Assembly (NCBI RefSeq): GCF_008923205.2
Contig: NZ_WBMS02000011.1
Coordinates: 149,905 to 213,904 of the forward strand
Source: Actinomadura physcomitrii
GTDB taxonomy: Bacteria; Actinomycetota; Actinomycetes; Streptosporangiales; Streptosporangiaceae
DNA length: 64,000 bases
Direction: 5' to 3'
The position numbers and the translations under genes are program-made. How positions within the stretch are numbered: position 1 is the first letter of the stretch; each line of letters begins with the position of its first letter. The notes beneath the pieces are model-generated. The model was not told the origin of the DNA and searched no databases. It was given only the letters and a program-made list of their open reading frames with translations. Below are positions 8,704-17,723 of the stretch, piece after piece.

Positions 8704-9336
8704 TCAGGAGCCCGCGGACGCCATCGCCGCGCGCTGCGCCCGGATGACCCTGCGCATCGCCGGCGCCGCCGGGCCGGACCGCGCCGTCAGCTCCGCGATC
8801 CGCCGCCGGTGCCGCCGCCGCTCCGAGCCCGGCAGCACCGACCTCAGCTCGCCCGCCGCCGCCAGCGCCACCGCCGCCGCGTCGTAGCTGTTCACGTGCG
8901 CCACCGGACGGCCCCGCAGTGCCGACGACGCGCCGCCCCACAGGTCCTTCACCACCCGCGGGTCCCGGACGGTGATCTCCTCGGCGGGGAACAGACCCAG
9001 GACCCGGCGCCCCCGCACCCGGATCCAGCCGCCCCGCTCCAGCTCGTCGCGCACCGTCCGGACCGCCGACCGGGCGTCCCTGCGCACCCAGTGGTGCCAG
9101 GGGCGCGGCCGCGAATCCGCGATCTGCGCCCGCACCCCGTACGGGTCGGCGCCCGGCGTGCCCGGCACCGGCCGGCCCCGCCGCTCCTCGAGCCGCCCGT
9201 CCAGGAACAGCTCGGTCAGCGCCGCCGCCCGCAGCACGTACCCGAGCCGCGCGCCCCGCGTCGTCATCCGCTTCTTCCGCAGGTCATAGGCCAGCAGGTA
9301 CATCCTCGCCGGCAGCGTCTCCGGAACCTCGACCAT
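8704..9336 (-). CDS. GPP34 (GOLPH3/Vps74-like) family protein
   Basis: A 210-aa protein starting MVEVPETLPARMYLLAYD. The pattern RMYLLAYD, GYVLRAAALTELFLDGRL and the alternating Arg/Trp/hydrophobic helices match bacterial GPP34 proteins, homologues of the Golgi phosphoinositide adaptor GOLPH3. Their bacterial role is unsettled; roles in membrane or secretion biology have been suggested. The gene is third in an apparent operon after the SPFH and ribbon-helix-helix genes (2-nt gap to the latter). A basic C-terminus (RRRHRRR) may touch membranes or nucleic acid. It ends at a hairpin shared with ohr. Confidence 0.8.
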   Translation of the reverse strand: MVEVPETLPARMYLLAYDLRKKRMTTRGARLGYVLRAAALTELFLDGRLEERRGRPVPGTPGADPYGVRAQIADSRPRPWHHWVRRDARSAVRTVRDELERGGWIRVRGRRVLGLFPAEEITVRDPRVVKDLWGGASSALRGRPVAHVNSYDAAAVALAAAGELRSVLPGSERRRHRRRIAELTARSGPAAPAMRRVIRAQRAAMASAGS

Positions 9337-9338
9337 CC

Positions 9339-9611
9339 CTACTCCTCGCTTGCGCCCCGCCGCGAGCCGCGCTCGCCCGGCGGCCCCTTCCCGCCCGGTG
9401 CCCCCTGCTCGTCGGGGGCGTTGCGGGGCCGGCCGGGCCGCCGCATCCGCCCCGCCGACCCGGGCATCCGCCCGGCGTCGGCCAGCGCCTGCCGCAGCAG
9501 GAACTCGATCTGGGCGTTGGTGCTGCGCAGCTCGTCCCCGGCCCACCGCGCCAGCGCGTCGTGCACGGCCGGGTCGAGCCGCAGCAGGATCTTCTTGCGC
9601 TCCGTGGCCAC
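9339..9611 (-). CDS. Ribbon-helix-helix (Arc/CopG-like) small protein
   Basis: A 90-aa protein. Residues 5-42 (KKILLRLDPAVHDALARWA, then STNAQIEFLLRQAL) form a beta strand followed by two helices, the Arc/MetJ fold that binds operator DNA as a dimer of dimers. The C-terminal half is a disordered Gly/Arg/Pro tail. It lies between the SPFH gene (9-nt gap) and the GPP34 gene (2-nt gap), so it is an operon member. No toxin-like partner is visible, so an antitoxin role is doubtful. It is the prime candidate to bind the palindrome within the operon promoter at 10566-10581. GTG start. Confidence 0.75.
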   Translation of the reverse strand: MATERKKILLRLDPAVHDALARWAGDELRSTNAQIEFLLRQALADAGRMPGSAGRMRRPGRPRNAPDEQGAPGGKGPPGERGSRRGASEE

Positions 9612-9620
9612 TGCTCGCGG

Positions 9621-10529
9621 TCACTGGTAGAGCGTGCCGGTGTTCACCACCGGCTGCGCGTCCCGGTCGGCGCACAGCACGACCAGCAGGTTGCTGACCA
9701 TCGCCGCCTTGCGCTCCTCGTCCAGCTCCACGACGTCCTCCTCGTCCAGCCGGTCCAGCGCCCGCTGCACCATGCCGACCGCCCCGTCCACGATCCGCTC
9801 GCGCGCCGCGACGACCGCGCCCGCCTGCTGGCGGCGCAGCATCGCCTGCGCGATCTCCGGCGCGTACGCCAGCCGGGTGATCCGCGACTCGACGATGTCC
9901 ACGCCCGCCGAGGCGACGCGCTGCCGCAGCTCCTCCGACAGCTGCCCGGTGATCTCGTCGGCGTTGTCGCGCAGCGAGGTCCGCCCGGCGGCGTCGTAAG
10001 GGAAGCTGCCCGCGATGTGCCGGACGGCCGCCTCGGTCTGGAACGCGACGAACTCGACGAAGTCGTCCACCTCGAACACCGCCCGTGCGGTGTCGCGTAC
10101 CTGCCAGACGACGACCGCCGAGATCTCGATCGGGTTGCCGTCCAGGTCGTTGACCTTCGCGAGGCCGGTCTCGTGGTTGCGGATCCGGGTCGACACCTTG
10201 CGCCGGTCGGTCAGCGGGTTCACCCACCGCAGCCCGTCCTCGCGGACCGTCCCCTTGTACCGCCCGAGCAGCTGCAGCACCCGCGCCTCGCCCGGCGCGA
10301 CCGCCGTCAGCCCGATCGCGGTCACCAGCCCGGCGATGATCAGCAGGATGCCGATGACGACCCCGGCCGCCGACGCCGCGCCGCTCCCGGCGAGCCCGGC
10401 GACGAGCACCGCGATCCCCGCGATCAGCACGACCGCGGCCATCCCGAGCATCGGCCACCCGCTCCGGTCGCGCGCGGGCCGCTCCTCGACCCGCGGCCGC
10501 GGCATCTCCACCTGCGCCGGCTCCACCAT
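9621..10529 (-). CDS. SPFH/Band 7 domain membrane protein
   Basis: About 302 aa. After a short cytosolic N-terminus there are two adjacent hydrophobic segments ([20 protein letters not shown] and [15 protein letters not shown], about residues 29-75). Then follows the SPFH domain, with [39 protein letters not shown] and [20 protein letters not shown] as in stomatin/HflK relatives, and a C-terminal coiled coil rich in Arg/Glu. SPFH proteins form ring-like scaffolds in membrane microdomains. The ATG at 10529 is preferred over 10562 because AGGAAGAGG lies about 9 nt upstream and the longer start would fall inside the predicted -10 box. First gene of the SPFH-RHH-GPP34 operon. Confidence 0.85.
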   Translation of the reverse strand: MVEPAQVEMPRPRVEERPARDRSGWPMLGMAAVVLIAGIAVLVAGLAGSGAASAAGVVIGILLIIAGLVTAIGLTAVAPGEARVLQLLGRYKGTVREDGLRWVNPLTDRRKVSTRIRNHETGLAKVNDLDGNPIEISAVVVWQVRDTARAVFEVDDFVEFVAFQTEAAVRHIAGSFPYDAAGRTSLRDNADEITGQLSEELRQRVASAGVDIVESRITRLAYAPEIAQAMLRRQQAGAVVAARERIVDGAVGMVQRALDRLDEEDVVELDEERKAAMVSNLLVVLCADRDAQPVVNTGTLYQ

Positions 10530-10557
10530 GCCGTCCACCTCTTCCTCGGTTAGCACC

Positions 10558-10587
10558 AACATAGCAAAGTGATATCACTTTTTCCAA
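10558..10587 (-). promoter_or_regulatory. Promoter with palindromic operator for the SPFH-RHH-GPP34 operon
   Basis: On the minus strand, TTGGAA (-35) and TATGTT (-10) are separated by 18 nt. Sixteen of those 18 nt are the perfect palindrome AAAGTGATATCACTTT (10566-10581). An operator exactly filling the -35/-10 spacer is a textbook repressor site. The RHH protein of the same operon is the obvious candidate. Boxes and palindrome are seen; binding is inferred. Confidence 0.6.
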
Positions 10588-10594
10588 CGGCGAC

Positions 10595-10620
10595 GCCCGG
10601 CCCCTGGAGCGGGACCGGGC
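10595..10620 (-). terminator. Terminator of the downstream-reading MFS gene
   Basis: GCCCGG/CCGGGC and CCC/GGG form an interrupted stem around TGGAGC just after the stop of the minus-strand MFS gene (10635) and before the SPFH operon promoter, insulating the two units. Confidence 0.5.
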
Positions 10621-10634
10621 CTGGCCGGGACGGG

Positions 10635-12188
10635 CTACTTGCCGGCGGGCACCGGGGCGCCGTCGGGGGTGTCGTCGGTGGTCTCCGGGATCACCTTGGG
10701 GACGGAGCGGAGCGTGACGAGGGCGAGGACGGCGACCAGGGCGGCGAGGCCCGCGCTGCACAGCAGGGCGCCGTGCATGCCGTCCACGAAGGCGTCGCGG
10801 GCGGCGCCGAGCAGCGGGCCGGCGACCTTGGCGGGCAGGGCGGACGCGGCCTCGACGGCGCCGGCGAGGGAGTCGCGGGCGGCGGACGCGGCGGGGGCGG
10901 GGACGTTCGCCGGCAGGTGCAGCGCGTCGCGGTAGACGGCGTTCAGGACGCTGCCGAGGATCGCCATGCCGAGCGCGCCGCCGAGCTCGGTGGCCGTCTC
11001 GGAGATCGCGGACGCGGCGCCGGAGCGGTCCTTCGGGACCGACGCGAGGACGGTGTCGGCCGTGGTGGTCAGGGCCATCCCCATCCCGCAGCCGGACATC
11101 AGCATCCCGGCGACCATCACCCAGTAGGAGGTGTCCAGGCCGACCGTGATGAACAGGGAGAACCCGCCGGCGGCGACCAGCATGCCGATCGCGACGACCC
11201 GGGCGCGGCCGAGAGCGCCGATCAGCGGCGGGGCGAGGGCGGCGCCGCCGACCATGGCGCCCGCGGCGCCGGGCAGCCCGGCGAGGCCCGCCTTCAGCGG
11301 CGACCAGCCGAGCGCGAGCTGGAAGAACAGCGAGAAGATCAGCGACTGGGCGACCAGGGCGAACATCGCGAACATGTTGGTGACGACGGAGCCGGAGAAC
11401 GCGGCGCGGCGGAACAGCCGGACGTCGATCAGCGGCTCGGCGGTCCGGGTCTGCCGGATCCAGAACGCGGCCAGCGCGACGGCGCCGATGACCGCGGCGA
11501 CGGCCACCCGGGGCTCGCCGGCGCCGTGCGCCGCCGCCTCCTTCACCGCGTAGACCAGGCCGAGGACGCCGGCGATCGACAGCGGCACGCCGACCAGGTC
11601 CAGCCGCCCGGTCACCGCGGTGCGCGTCTCGGGCAGCACGAACGCGCCGGCGACGAACGCCACCGCCATGATCGGCACGTTGATCAGGAAGACCGAGCCC
11701 CACCAGAAGTGGTCGAGCAGCGCGCCGCCGATGACCGGCCCGAGGCCGACCGCGAGGCCGCCGATGCCGCTGAAGATCCCGATCGCCATCGTGCGCTCCT
11801 TGGGGTCGCTGAACACCCGGCGGATCAGCGACAGCCCGGACGGCATCAGGGTCGCGCCGGCGACGCCGAGCAGCGCCCGCGCGGCGATCAGCAGTTCGGC
11901 GCTCGGCGCGTACGCGGTGACGCTGGACGCGGCGGCGAACAGCGCGGTGCCCGCGAGCAGCAGCTTCTTGTGCCCGATCCGGTCGCCGATCCCGCCCATG
12001 GTGATCAGCAGGCCGGCGAGCGCGAAGCCGTAGGCGTCGGCGATCCACAGGATCTGGGTGGCGGAGGGGTGCAGGTCGGCGCTCAGGTGCGGGATGGCCT
12101 GGTTGAGCGCGGTCAGGTCGATGTTCGGCACGACGGCGAGCAGGCAGCAGATCGCGAACGTGCCCCATTTGCGGGCTGAGGAGTACAT
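10635..12188 (-). CDS. MFS transporter, DHA2 (EmrB/QacA) family
   Basis: About 517 aa with 14 predicted helices, the usual DHA2 length. Helix 1 has VVPNIDLTALNQAIPHLSAD; motif A is GGIGDRIGHKKLLL; GIGGLAVGLGPVIGGALLDH is the motif C region. Two long periplasmic stretches near the C-terminus (AVYRDALHLPANVPAPAASA) are typical of QacA-like pumps. Proton-driven export of drugs or metabolites is expected. The ATG at 12188 (MYSSARKWG) is chosen as the usual start; the frame is open to 12227 and neither start has a strong ribosome site. No regulator adjoins it; upstream lies the convergently placed end of the SARP gene. Confidence 0.88.
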   Translation of the reverse strand: MYSSARKWGTFAICCLLAVVPNIDLTALNQAIPHLSADLHPSATQILWIADAYGFALAGLLITMGGIGDRIGHKKLLLAGTALFAAASSVTAYAPSAELLIAARALLGVAGATLMPSGLSLIRRVFSDPKERTMAIGIFSGIGGLAVGLGPVIGGALLDHFWWGSVFLINVPIMAVAFVAGAFVLPETRTAVTGRLDLVGVPLSIAGVLGLVYAVKEAAAHGAGEPRVAVAAVIGAVALAAFWIRQTRTAEPLIDVRLFRRAAFSGSVVTNMFAMFALVAQSLIFSLFFQLALGWSPLKAGLAGLPGAAGAMVGGAALAPPLIGALGRARVVAIGMLVAAGGFSLFITVGLDTSYWVMVAGMLMSGCGMGMALTTTADTVLASVPKDRSGAASAISETATELGGALGMAILGSVLNAVYRDALHLPANVPAPAASAARDSLAGAVEAASALPAKVAGPLLGAARDAFVDGMHGALLCSAGLAALVAVLALVTLRSVPKVIPETTDDTPDGAPVPAGK

Positions 12189-12267
12189 GTCCGCAAGGTT
12201 CGCGGGGCGCGCTGACGGGGCGCGCACCGTCCGCTGACCGTCCCGCGCGGCGCCGTGCGCAGGGCTG

Positions 12268-15200
12268 TCAGTCGCCGGTCAGCTCCCGCCAGGAGTCGGG
12301 CGGGATGCGGTCCGCGCCCACGTCGAGCATGGCGAGGGCCTCGTCGCGGCCGAGGGCGGCGCCCTCGGCGAAGGCGGCCTCGTAGCGCGCGTCGCCGAGC
12401 GCCGCCCGGGCGCCCGCCTCGATCTGGGCGGCGTCGGCGTCGGCGGGGATCTGCGGTCCGCGCAGCAGCGCCGCGACGCCCGCCAGCCGCGCGGCGCGCT
12501 CGGCGTCGCCCTCGGCGAGCGCGGCGCCGCCGAGCCCGGCCGCCGCCTCCGCCTGGTAGGTGAAGACCGGATGGTCGGACGAGATGCTCAGCGCCTCGCC
12601 GAACAGCTCCCGCGCCCGCGCGGCGTCGCCCTCGGCGGTCGCGACCCAGCCGAGCCCGACAAGCGCGGTCCCGCGCACCGCCCGCGCGATGAACCGCTCC
12701 GACGCGAACCCCGTCAGCGCCGCCTCGTACAGCCGCCGCGCCTCGGCGAGGTCGCCGCGCAGCCGCGCGATCCCCGCGAGGCCGCTGTGGCCGCCCGCGA
12801 CCTTGTCGGGGGCGCCCGCCCGGCGCGCCAGCTCGATGCCCCGCTCCAGCTCGGCGGCGGCGCGGTCCGGCTCGCCGGCGTGGACGAGCACCTCCGCGCG
12901 CCGGTACAGCAGGTCGGCGGTGTCCTCCAGGGCGCCGAGCTGCCCGGTCAGCTCGAGCGCCTCGTCCAGCAGCGCCAGCGCCCGCTCCCGGTCGCCGCGC
13001 CAGTCCGCGATCTGGGCGAGCGGGTCGAGGGAGTTCGCGGTGCCCCACCGGTCGCCGCACTCCCGGAACTTCGCGACCGCCGCGGTGCACGACTTCTCGG
13101 CCCGGTCGGCGTCACCGCTGAACTGGCGCAGAAACCCGTCGCTCATGTGGAGCAGCGCCTGCGCCCACGTGTCCTTGCCGACGTGCACCGAGAACACCGC
13201 GAACTGCGTGCGGCTCGGCCCCGCCGCGAGCGCGTACTGCACGATCGTGGACGGGTACGTCAGCTCCCGCCGGATGCCGTGCAGCAGCGTCTCCGCGCGG
13301 TCCAGCCAGACCTGCGCGCGGTCGCCCGTCACGCCCCCCGACACCGCGTTCATCACGCACAGGACGTACTCCTCCTCGCACCCCTCCGGCGGGTCGAGGC
13401 CCACGACGTCCAGCAGCTCGGCCGCGATCGACGCGCCCTCGATCCGCCCGCGCAGCCACCAGTACCACGACAGCGCCGCGACCATCCGCAGCGCGAGCAC
13501 CGTGTCGAGCCGGACGGCGCGGCGCAGCGCCGCGTGCAGGTTGCCGTGCTCGGCGGCCAGCAGCGCGAGCCATTCGAGCTGCTCCGCGCCCCGCAGGTGC
13601 GGCTCGGCGCGCCGCGCCAGGTCGAGGAAGTACGCGGCGTGCGCCCGCTGGAACCGCTCGTCCTCGCCGGCCTCCGCGAGCCGCTCGGCGCAGAACGCCC
13701 GGACGGTGTCGAGCATCCGGTACCGGGTCCCGTCGCTCTGCAGCAGCGACTTGTCGGCCAGCTCGACGAGCAGCTCGTCGGCGTCGTCGAGGTCGCAGAC
13801 CCGCTCGGCCGCCTCCAGCGTCAGCCCGCCGGAGAACACCGTCAGCCGCCGCGCGAGCGTCTGCTCCGCCTCGTCGAGCAGCTCCCAGCTCCACTCGACG
13901 ACGGCCCGCAGCGTCTGGTGCCGGGGCGCGGCCGTCCGGTTGCCGCGCGACAGCAGCCGGAACCGGTCGTCCAGCCGGTTCGCGACCTGCTCCACCGGCA
14001 GCGACCGCAGCCGCGCCGCCGCCAGCTCGATCGCCAGCGGCAGCCCGTCGAGCGCGCCGCAGATCCGCAATACCGCGCTGGCGTTGCCCTCGTCGACCGC
14101 GAAGTCCGGACGGACCGCCGCGGCCCGGTCGGCGAACAGCCGCACCGCCGGATACGCGGTGAGGTCGGCGGCGGGCGCGCCCTCGGGAGGCAGCGCCAGC
14201 GGCGGCAGCGGCCACAGCGCCTCCCCGGTGATGGCGAGCGCCTCGCGGCTGGTGGCCAGCACCCGCAGGTGCGGGCAGGCGCTCAGCAGCCGGTGCGCCA
14301 GCGGCGCGACGGTCGCGACGACGTGCTCGCAGTTGTCCAGGACGAGCAGCATCCGCCGCCCGGCCAGCGCCGTGACCAGCCGTTCCGCCGGGTCCGCCGG
14401 CTGCTCGCCGGGGCCCGCCATCATCGCGCTCCCGCGCAGCCCGAGCGCCCCGAGCACCGCCTTGGTCACCTCGGCCCGCTCGACGGGCGCGAGGTCGACG
14501 AAGCAGACCTCGCCGTCCTCGCGTGCCGCCGCCTCGACCGCCAGCCGCGTCTTGCCCGCGCCGCCCGGCCCGAGCAGCGTCACGAGCCGGCCCTCGGCCA
14601 GCATCGTCCCGACCCGGCGGACCTCCTCGTCGCGGCCGACGAAGCTGGTGAGCTGCGCCGGCAGGTTCAGCCGGACGCCCTCCGCCCGCTCCTGCGCCTT
14701 CGGCGCCTCCAGGTCGCCGCGCAGGATCGCCATGTGGACGTCCGCCAGCTCCGGCGACGGGTCGGCGCCCAGCTCGTCGGCGAGGACGCGCCGGCCGTCC
14801 TCGAACGCCTCCAGCGCCTCCGCCTGCCGCCCGGCCCCGTGCAGCGCCCGCATCAGCAGCGCCCGCGCGCGCTCCCGCAGCGGCCGGGCGTCCAGCAGGT
14901 CGCGCAGCTCCGGGATCACCGCGTCGCACTCGCCGAGCGCGAGCCGCGCCTCCGCGTGGTCTTCGGCGACCGCCGCCCGCGCCTCCTCCAGCCGCGCCGC
15001 CCGCGGCTCGGCGAACGGCGCCGACCGCACGTCCGCCAGCGCCGGCCCCCGCCACAGCTCCAGCGCGTCCCGCAGCAGCGCCGCCGCCCGCGCGTGGTCG
15101 CCCGCCGCGAGGGCGCGCCTTCCGTCCCGGGCCAGCTCCTCGAACCGGTGCGCGTCGACCGCGTCCCGCTCGGCGAGCAGCCGGTACCCGGCGGGATGCC

Positions 15201-15441
15201 CCTCGACCAGTCCCGCGTCGCCCAGCCCCCGGCGCAGCCGCGACACCTGCGACTGCAGCGCGTTCGCCGCCCCGGCCGGCGGCTCCTCCCCGTAGAGGCC
15301 GTCGATCAGCCGCTCGCTGGTCACGACGCGTCCCGCGTCCAGGGCCAGCATCGCCAGCAGCGCCCGCACGCGCGGGCCGCCCACCGCCACCGGCCCCGCG
15401 CCGCCACGGGCCTCGACGGGCCCCAGAACCGCGAACAGCAT
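12268..15441 (-). CDS. AfsR/SARP-family regulator with BTAD, NB-ARC-type ATPase and TPR-like domains
   Basis: A 1057-aa cytosolic regulator. Residues 1-95 are an OmpR-like winged helix (MLFAVLGPVEARGG, NALQSQVSRLRRGLGDAGLV). Residues 95-245 are the BTAD helical domain (LLDARPLRERARALLMRAL, GRQAEALEAFEDGRRVLADE). A STAND ATPase follows SFVGRDEEVRRV, with Walker A GPGGAGKTRL near residue 290 and Walker B LLVLDNCEHV near 360. The last 400 residues are TPR-like repeats. Such proteins activate secondary-metabolite or stress genes after sensing a ligand. No biosynthetic cluster adjoins it, so the target is unknown. It is divergent from the epoxide-hydrolase-fold gene at 15484, a possible target. 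The ATG at 15441 begins exactly at the conserved domain; the frame is open upstream but looks non-coding. Confidence 0.88.
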   Translation of the reverse strand: MLFAVLGPVEARGGAGPVAVGGPRVRALLAMLALDAGRVVTSERLIDGLYGEEPPAGAANALQSQVSRLRRGLGDAGLVEGHPAGYRLLAERDAVDAHRFEELARDGRRALAAGDHARAAALLRDALELWRGPALADVRSAPFAEPRAARLEEARAAVAEDHAEARLALGECDAVIPELRDLLDARPLRERARALLMRALHGAGRQAEALEAFEDGRRVLADELGADPSPELADVHMAILRGDLEAPKAQERAEGVRLNLPAQLTSFVGRDEEVRRVGTMLAEGRLVTLLGPGGAGKTRLAVEAAAREDGEVCFVDLAPVERAEVTKAVLGALGLRGSAMMAGPGEQPADPAERLVTALAGRRMLLVLDNCEHVVATVAPLAHRLLSACPHLRVLATSREALAITGEALWPLPPLALPPEGAPAADLTAYPAVRLFADRAAAVRPDFAVDEGNASAVLRICGALDGLPLAIELAAARLRSLPVEQVANRLDDRFRLLSRGNRTAAPRHQTLRAVVEWSWELLDEAEQTLARRLTVFSGGLTLEAAERVCDLDDADELLVELADKSLLQSDGTRYRMLDTVRAFCAERLAEAGEDERFQRAHAAYFLDLARRAEPHLRGAEQLEWLALLAAEHGNLHAALRRAVRLDTVLALRMVAALSWYWWLRGRIEGASIAAELLDVVGLDPPEGCEEEYVLCVMNAVSGGVTGDRAQVWLDRAETLLHGIRRELTYPSTIVQYALAAGPSRTQFAVFSVHVGKDTWAQALLHMSDGFLRQFSGDADRAEKSCTAAVAKFRECGDRWGTANSLDPLAQIADWRGDRERALALLDEALELTGQLGALEDTADLLYRRAEVLVHAGEPDRAAAELERGIELARRAGAPDKVAGGHSGLAGIARLRGDLAEARRLYEAALTGFASERFIARAVRGTALVGLGWVATAEGDAARARELFGEALSISSDHPVFTYQAEAAAGLGGAALAEGDAERAARLAGVAALLRGPQIPADADAAQIEAGARAALGDARYEAAFAEGAALGRDEALAMLDVGADRIPPDSWRELTGD

Positions 15442-15483
15442 GGCCCTGATTGTGGCGTACTCCCTCAAGTACCGTAATCGTCC

Positions 15484-15909
15484 ATGACCGAGATCCAGAT
15501 CGTCCGCGAGTTCCTCTCCGCCCTCGAGGCCCTCGACGTCGACCGGGCCCTCACCCACGCCGCCCCGGGCATGGTCTACCAGAACGTCCCGCTGCCGCCC
15601 GCCCGCGGACTGCCCGCCGTCGAGAAGACGCTGCGCGCCATGACCCGCTACGGCACCGGCTTCGAGGCCCGCGTGCACAACATCGCCGCGAACGGCCCGG
15701 TCGTCCTCACCGAGCGCACGGACGTCCTCGAGGCGGGCTCGTGGCGGGCCGAGTTCTGGGTGTGCGGCACCTTCGAGGTCCACGACGACCGCATCACCCT
15801 GTGGCGCGACTACTTCGACTGGACGACGTTCCTCGCCGCGTCCGCCAAGGGCCTCGGCGGCGTCCTGCGCTCCGCCCTGTCGCCCCGCCCTCGGGCCCGC
15901 ACCTCCTGA
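15484..15909 (+). CDS. Limonene-1,2-epoxide hydrolase-like (NTF2-fold) protein
   Basis: A 141-aa protein with an NTF2-like cone fold. MTEIQIVREFLSALEALDVD and the C-terminal ITLWRDYFDWTTFL match the epoxide hydrolase catalytic-domain family; the WRDYFD stretch includes the conserved Arg-Asp pair. TERTDVLEAGSWRAEFWVCG supplies further pocket residues. The family hydrates small epoxides through an Asp-Arg-Asp network, though many members have unknown substrates. It starts 42 nt from the divergent SARP gene, so a shared control region is likely. Confidence 0.75.
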   Translation: MTEIQIVREFLSALEALDVDRALTHAAPGMVYQNVPLPPARGLPAVEKTLRAMTRYGTGFEARVHNIAANGPVVLTERTDVLEAGSWRAEFWVCGTFEVHDDRITLWRDYFDWTTFLAASAKGLGGVLRSALSPRPRARTS

Positions 15910-16001
15910 TCCCGGCTTTGCGCGCGCCGCTCAAACTTGCCAGCATTTACTGTCACGGTAGGCACAAGCGCCGCGACCATGCCGCCCGCCACAATTCCGG
16001 C

Positions 16002-17048
16002 ATGAGACGTGCATGGCTGGTCGGGGCGGTCGCCGCGCTGGTCGCGGGGCTGGCGGCGCCCGCGGGCGCCGCCGAGCGCCCCTGGCGGACGGCGGACGCG
16101 CCGCAGGGCCTGTGGCCCGAGAGCGGACTGAACCGGGTGGCCGCGGCCGGCCCCGGCGACATCTGGGCGGCCGGGTTCGAGGGCTACGCCTGCGTGGACT
16201 GGTCGTGGCCCATGATGGGAGCCGGCTCGGTCTGCAGCTCCAACGCGGTCGTCCGCAAATGGAACGGCTCCTCGTGGGAGAACCACAACCCTCCCGGCGC
16301 CTGGAACCTCGAACCCGTCGACCTCGACGCCTCCGCGCCGGGCAACGTCTGGCTCTCCGGCCGCAACGGCGAGGCGGGCTACCTCGCCCGCTGGGACGGC
16401 TCCCGGTGGACGCAGGTGACGCCGCCCGACGCCTGCAAGAACTCGACGTCCCTCCAGGTCGAGGCCGTCGCCGACGGCGTCTGGGTGAGCAACGGCTGCC
16501 TGGCCCGGTGGCAGAACGGCACGTGGACCACTTACGAGCCGTCCGCGCTGGGCACCCGCGCCTACGTGTCCCAGGTCTACGCCGTGAGCCCCACCGACAT
16601 CTGGGCGTCGGCCTCCGTGCTTCCCTTCCGCTACACCGTCCTGCACTGGGACGGCACCGAGTGGACCGAGGCCGACGTCCCGGAGAACTACAACGAGGTC
16701 GCCGCGGCCGGTCCGGCGGGCGTGTGGCTGGCCTCCCCGGGAGGGTCGGAACTGATGCGCCGGACCTCCGGCGGCTGGACGGCGATGCCGGCCGCACCGT
16801 CCGCCGTCCACGGCTACCGCATCGGTGATGACGGCTCCCTCTGGGCCGCCGGCGCCCCCGACAAGCCCGGCGGCGCCTTCTACCGCTTCGACGGCACCAC
16901 CTGGCAGCAGGACCCGATGCCCGCGAGCACCGGCACAGGCTCCCGCCACCGGGGCGGCTTCGACTACACGTCCGTCCCCGGCAGCGGCGGCGGCATGGTC
17001 GCCGTAGGCACCGCCCCCGGCGGCGGCCCCACCACCTGGACCAACTGA
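16002..17048 (+). CDS. Secreted beta-propeller-like protein of unknown function
   Basis: 348 aa beginning MRRAWLVGAVAALVAGLAAP, a clear Sec signal peptide with cleavage near AGAAERPW. The mature part has at least five repeats of the form (A)GPGDIWAAG... LARWDGSRWTQVTPP, i.e. a DIW/NVWL strand followed by a WDG-x-W strand and then a proline turn, at about residues 40, 95, 165, 200 and 290. This Trp/Asp-rich repeat suggests a small beta-propeller. Two cysteine pairs may form disulphides. No catalytic motif is seen. The ATG at 16002 is chosen for the signal peptide; the frame is open further upstream. Not recognised beyond that. Confidence 0.72.
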   Translation: MRRAWLVGAVAALVAGLAAPAGAAERPWRTADAPQGLWPESGLNRVAAAGPGDIWAAGFEGYACVDWSWPMMGAGSVCSSNAVVRKWNGSSWENHNPPGAWNLEPVDLDASAPGNVWLSGRNGEAGYLARWDGSRWTQVTPPDACKNSTSLQVEAVADGVWVSNGCLARWQNGTWTTYEPSALGTRAYVSQVYAVSPTDIWASASVLPFRYTVLHWDGTEWTEADVPENYNEVAAAGPAGVWLASPGGSELMRRTSGGWTAMPAAPSAVHGYRIGDDGSLWAAGAPDKPGGAFYRFDGTTWQQDPMPASTGTGSRHRGGFDYTSVPGSGGGMVAVGTAPGGGPTTWTN

Positions 17049-17131
17049 CCACCCCGCGCCCGGTCGCCGCGAGCTGCCCGGACCAGCGGGTCTCGCCCGG
17101 CCGAGGCGGGCGGGAGCGCCGCTTCGGCGTC

Positions 17132-17605
17132 TCAGCCGGATGCGGCGTCCGTGCTCGCCGACGGGCCGGCCAGGACGCGTGCCAGCAGGTCACGGAGGTG
17201 CCGCTGGTCGGGGCCGGGGAGTTCGAAGAAGGTCGAGGCCAGCGCGTGGGCGCTGGAGCGCAACTGCCGGCGTTTGCGTTCGCCGGCTTCGGTGAGCACC
17301 ACGTGCTTGACGCGGCGGTCGCCCGGAGCCGGCCGGCGGGTCACCAGGCCGCGGCGCTCCAGGCCGTCGACGATGCCGGTGACGTTCGACGGCTCGCACG
17401 ACAGCCAGTCGGCCAGCCGGCGCATCGGGGCGGGGCCGGACAGGTTGGTCAGGACGAGCGCCTGGGCCGGGGGAAGGCCGAGCGCCGCCGCGGCGGCGTT
17501 GAACTGCGCGCGCAGCCGCCCGGTGACCTCGAACACCAGGCCGCTCAGCTCGGCCGCGACCGCATTCGCGTCGGTACCGGCACAGGGGTCGGGCTCGGGG
17601 TGCAT
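17132..17605 (-). CDS. MarR family transcriptional regulator
   Basis: A 157-aa winged-helix protein. The HTH is PMRRLADWLSCEPSNVTGIVDGLERRGLV (about residues 60-90) followed by the wing TRRPAPGDRRVKHVVLTEAG. This is the full MarR signature, including DxRxxxxxLT. There is no N-terminal cysteine of OhrR type in a clear position. It is divergent from the deazaflavin-dependent reductase at 17724, and the shared 118-nt gap holds a 13-bp direct repeat, so it probably represses that gene. Confidence 0.9.
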   Translation of the reverse strand: MHPEPDPCAGTDANAVAAELSGLVFEVTGRLRAQFNAAAAALGLPPAQALVLTNLSGPAPMRRLADWLSCEPSNVTGIVDGLERRGLVTRRPAPGDRRVKHVVLTEAGERKRRQLRSSAHALASTFFELPGPDQRHLRDLLARVLAGPSASTDAASG

Positions 17606-17625
17606 GCGACCAGCATAGCCACCGT

Positions 17626-17654
17626 TTGAGCACCTGAACTGTTGAGCTCCTGAA
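17626..17654. promoter_or_regulatory. Direct repeats in the MarR/reductase divergent promoter region
   Basis: TTGAGCACCTGAA (17626-17638) and TTGAGCTCCTGAA (17642-17654) differ at one base and lie 16 nt apart, immediately upstream of marR. Further GAAC/GTTC-like half-sites run toward 17700. A regulator site is likely; which protein binds is inferred from location. Confidence 0.4.
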
Positions 17655-17723
17655 GTAACTGCTATGCTCCGGGAACAAGAACTTAAGGAACTGAACTATC
17701 AAGAAGCTGAAGGAGATGCCGCG

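Noticed and set aside
9339..9611. Toxin-antitoxin pair reading of the ribbon-helix-helix gene
   Set aside because: Neither neighbour (SPFH, GPP34) is a toxin family, so a plain regulator is the safer call.
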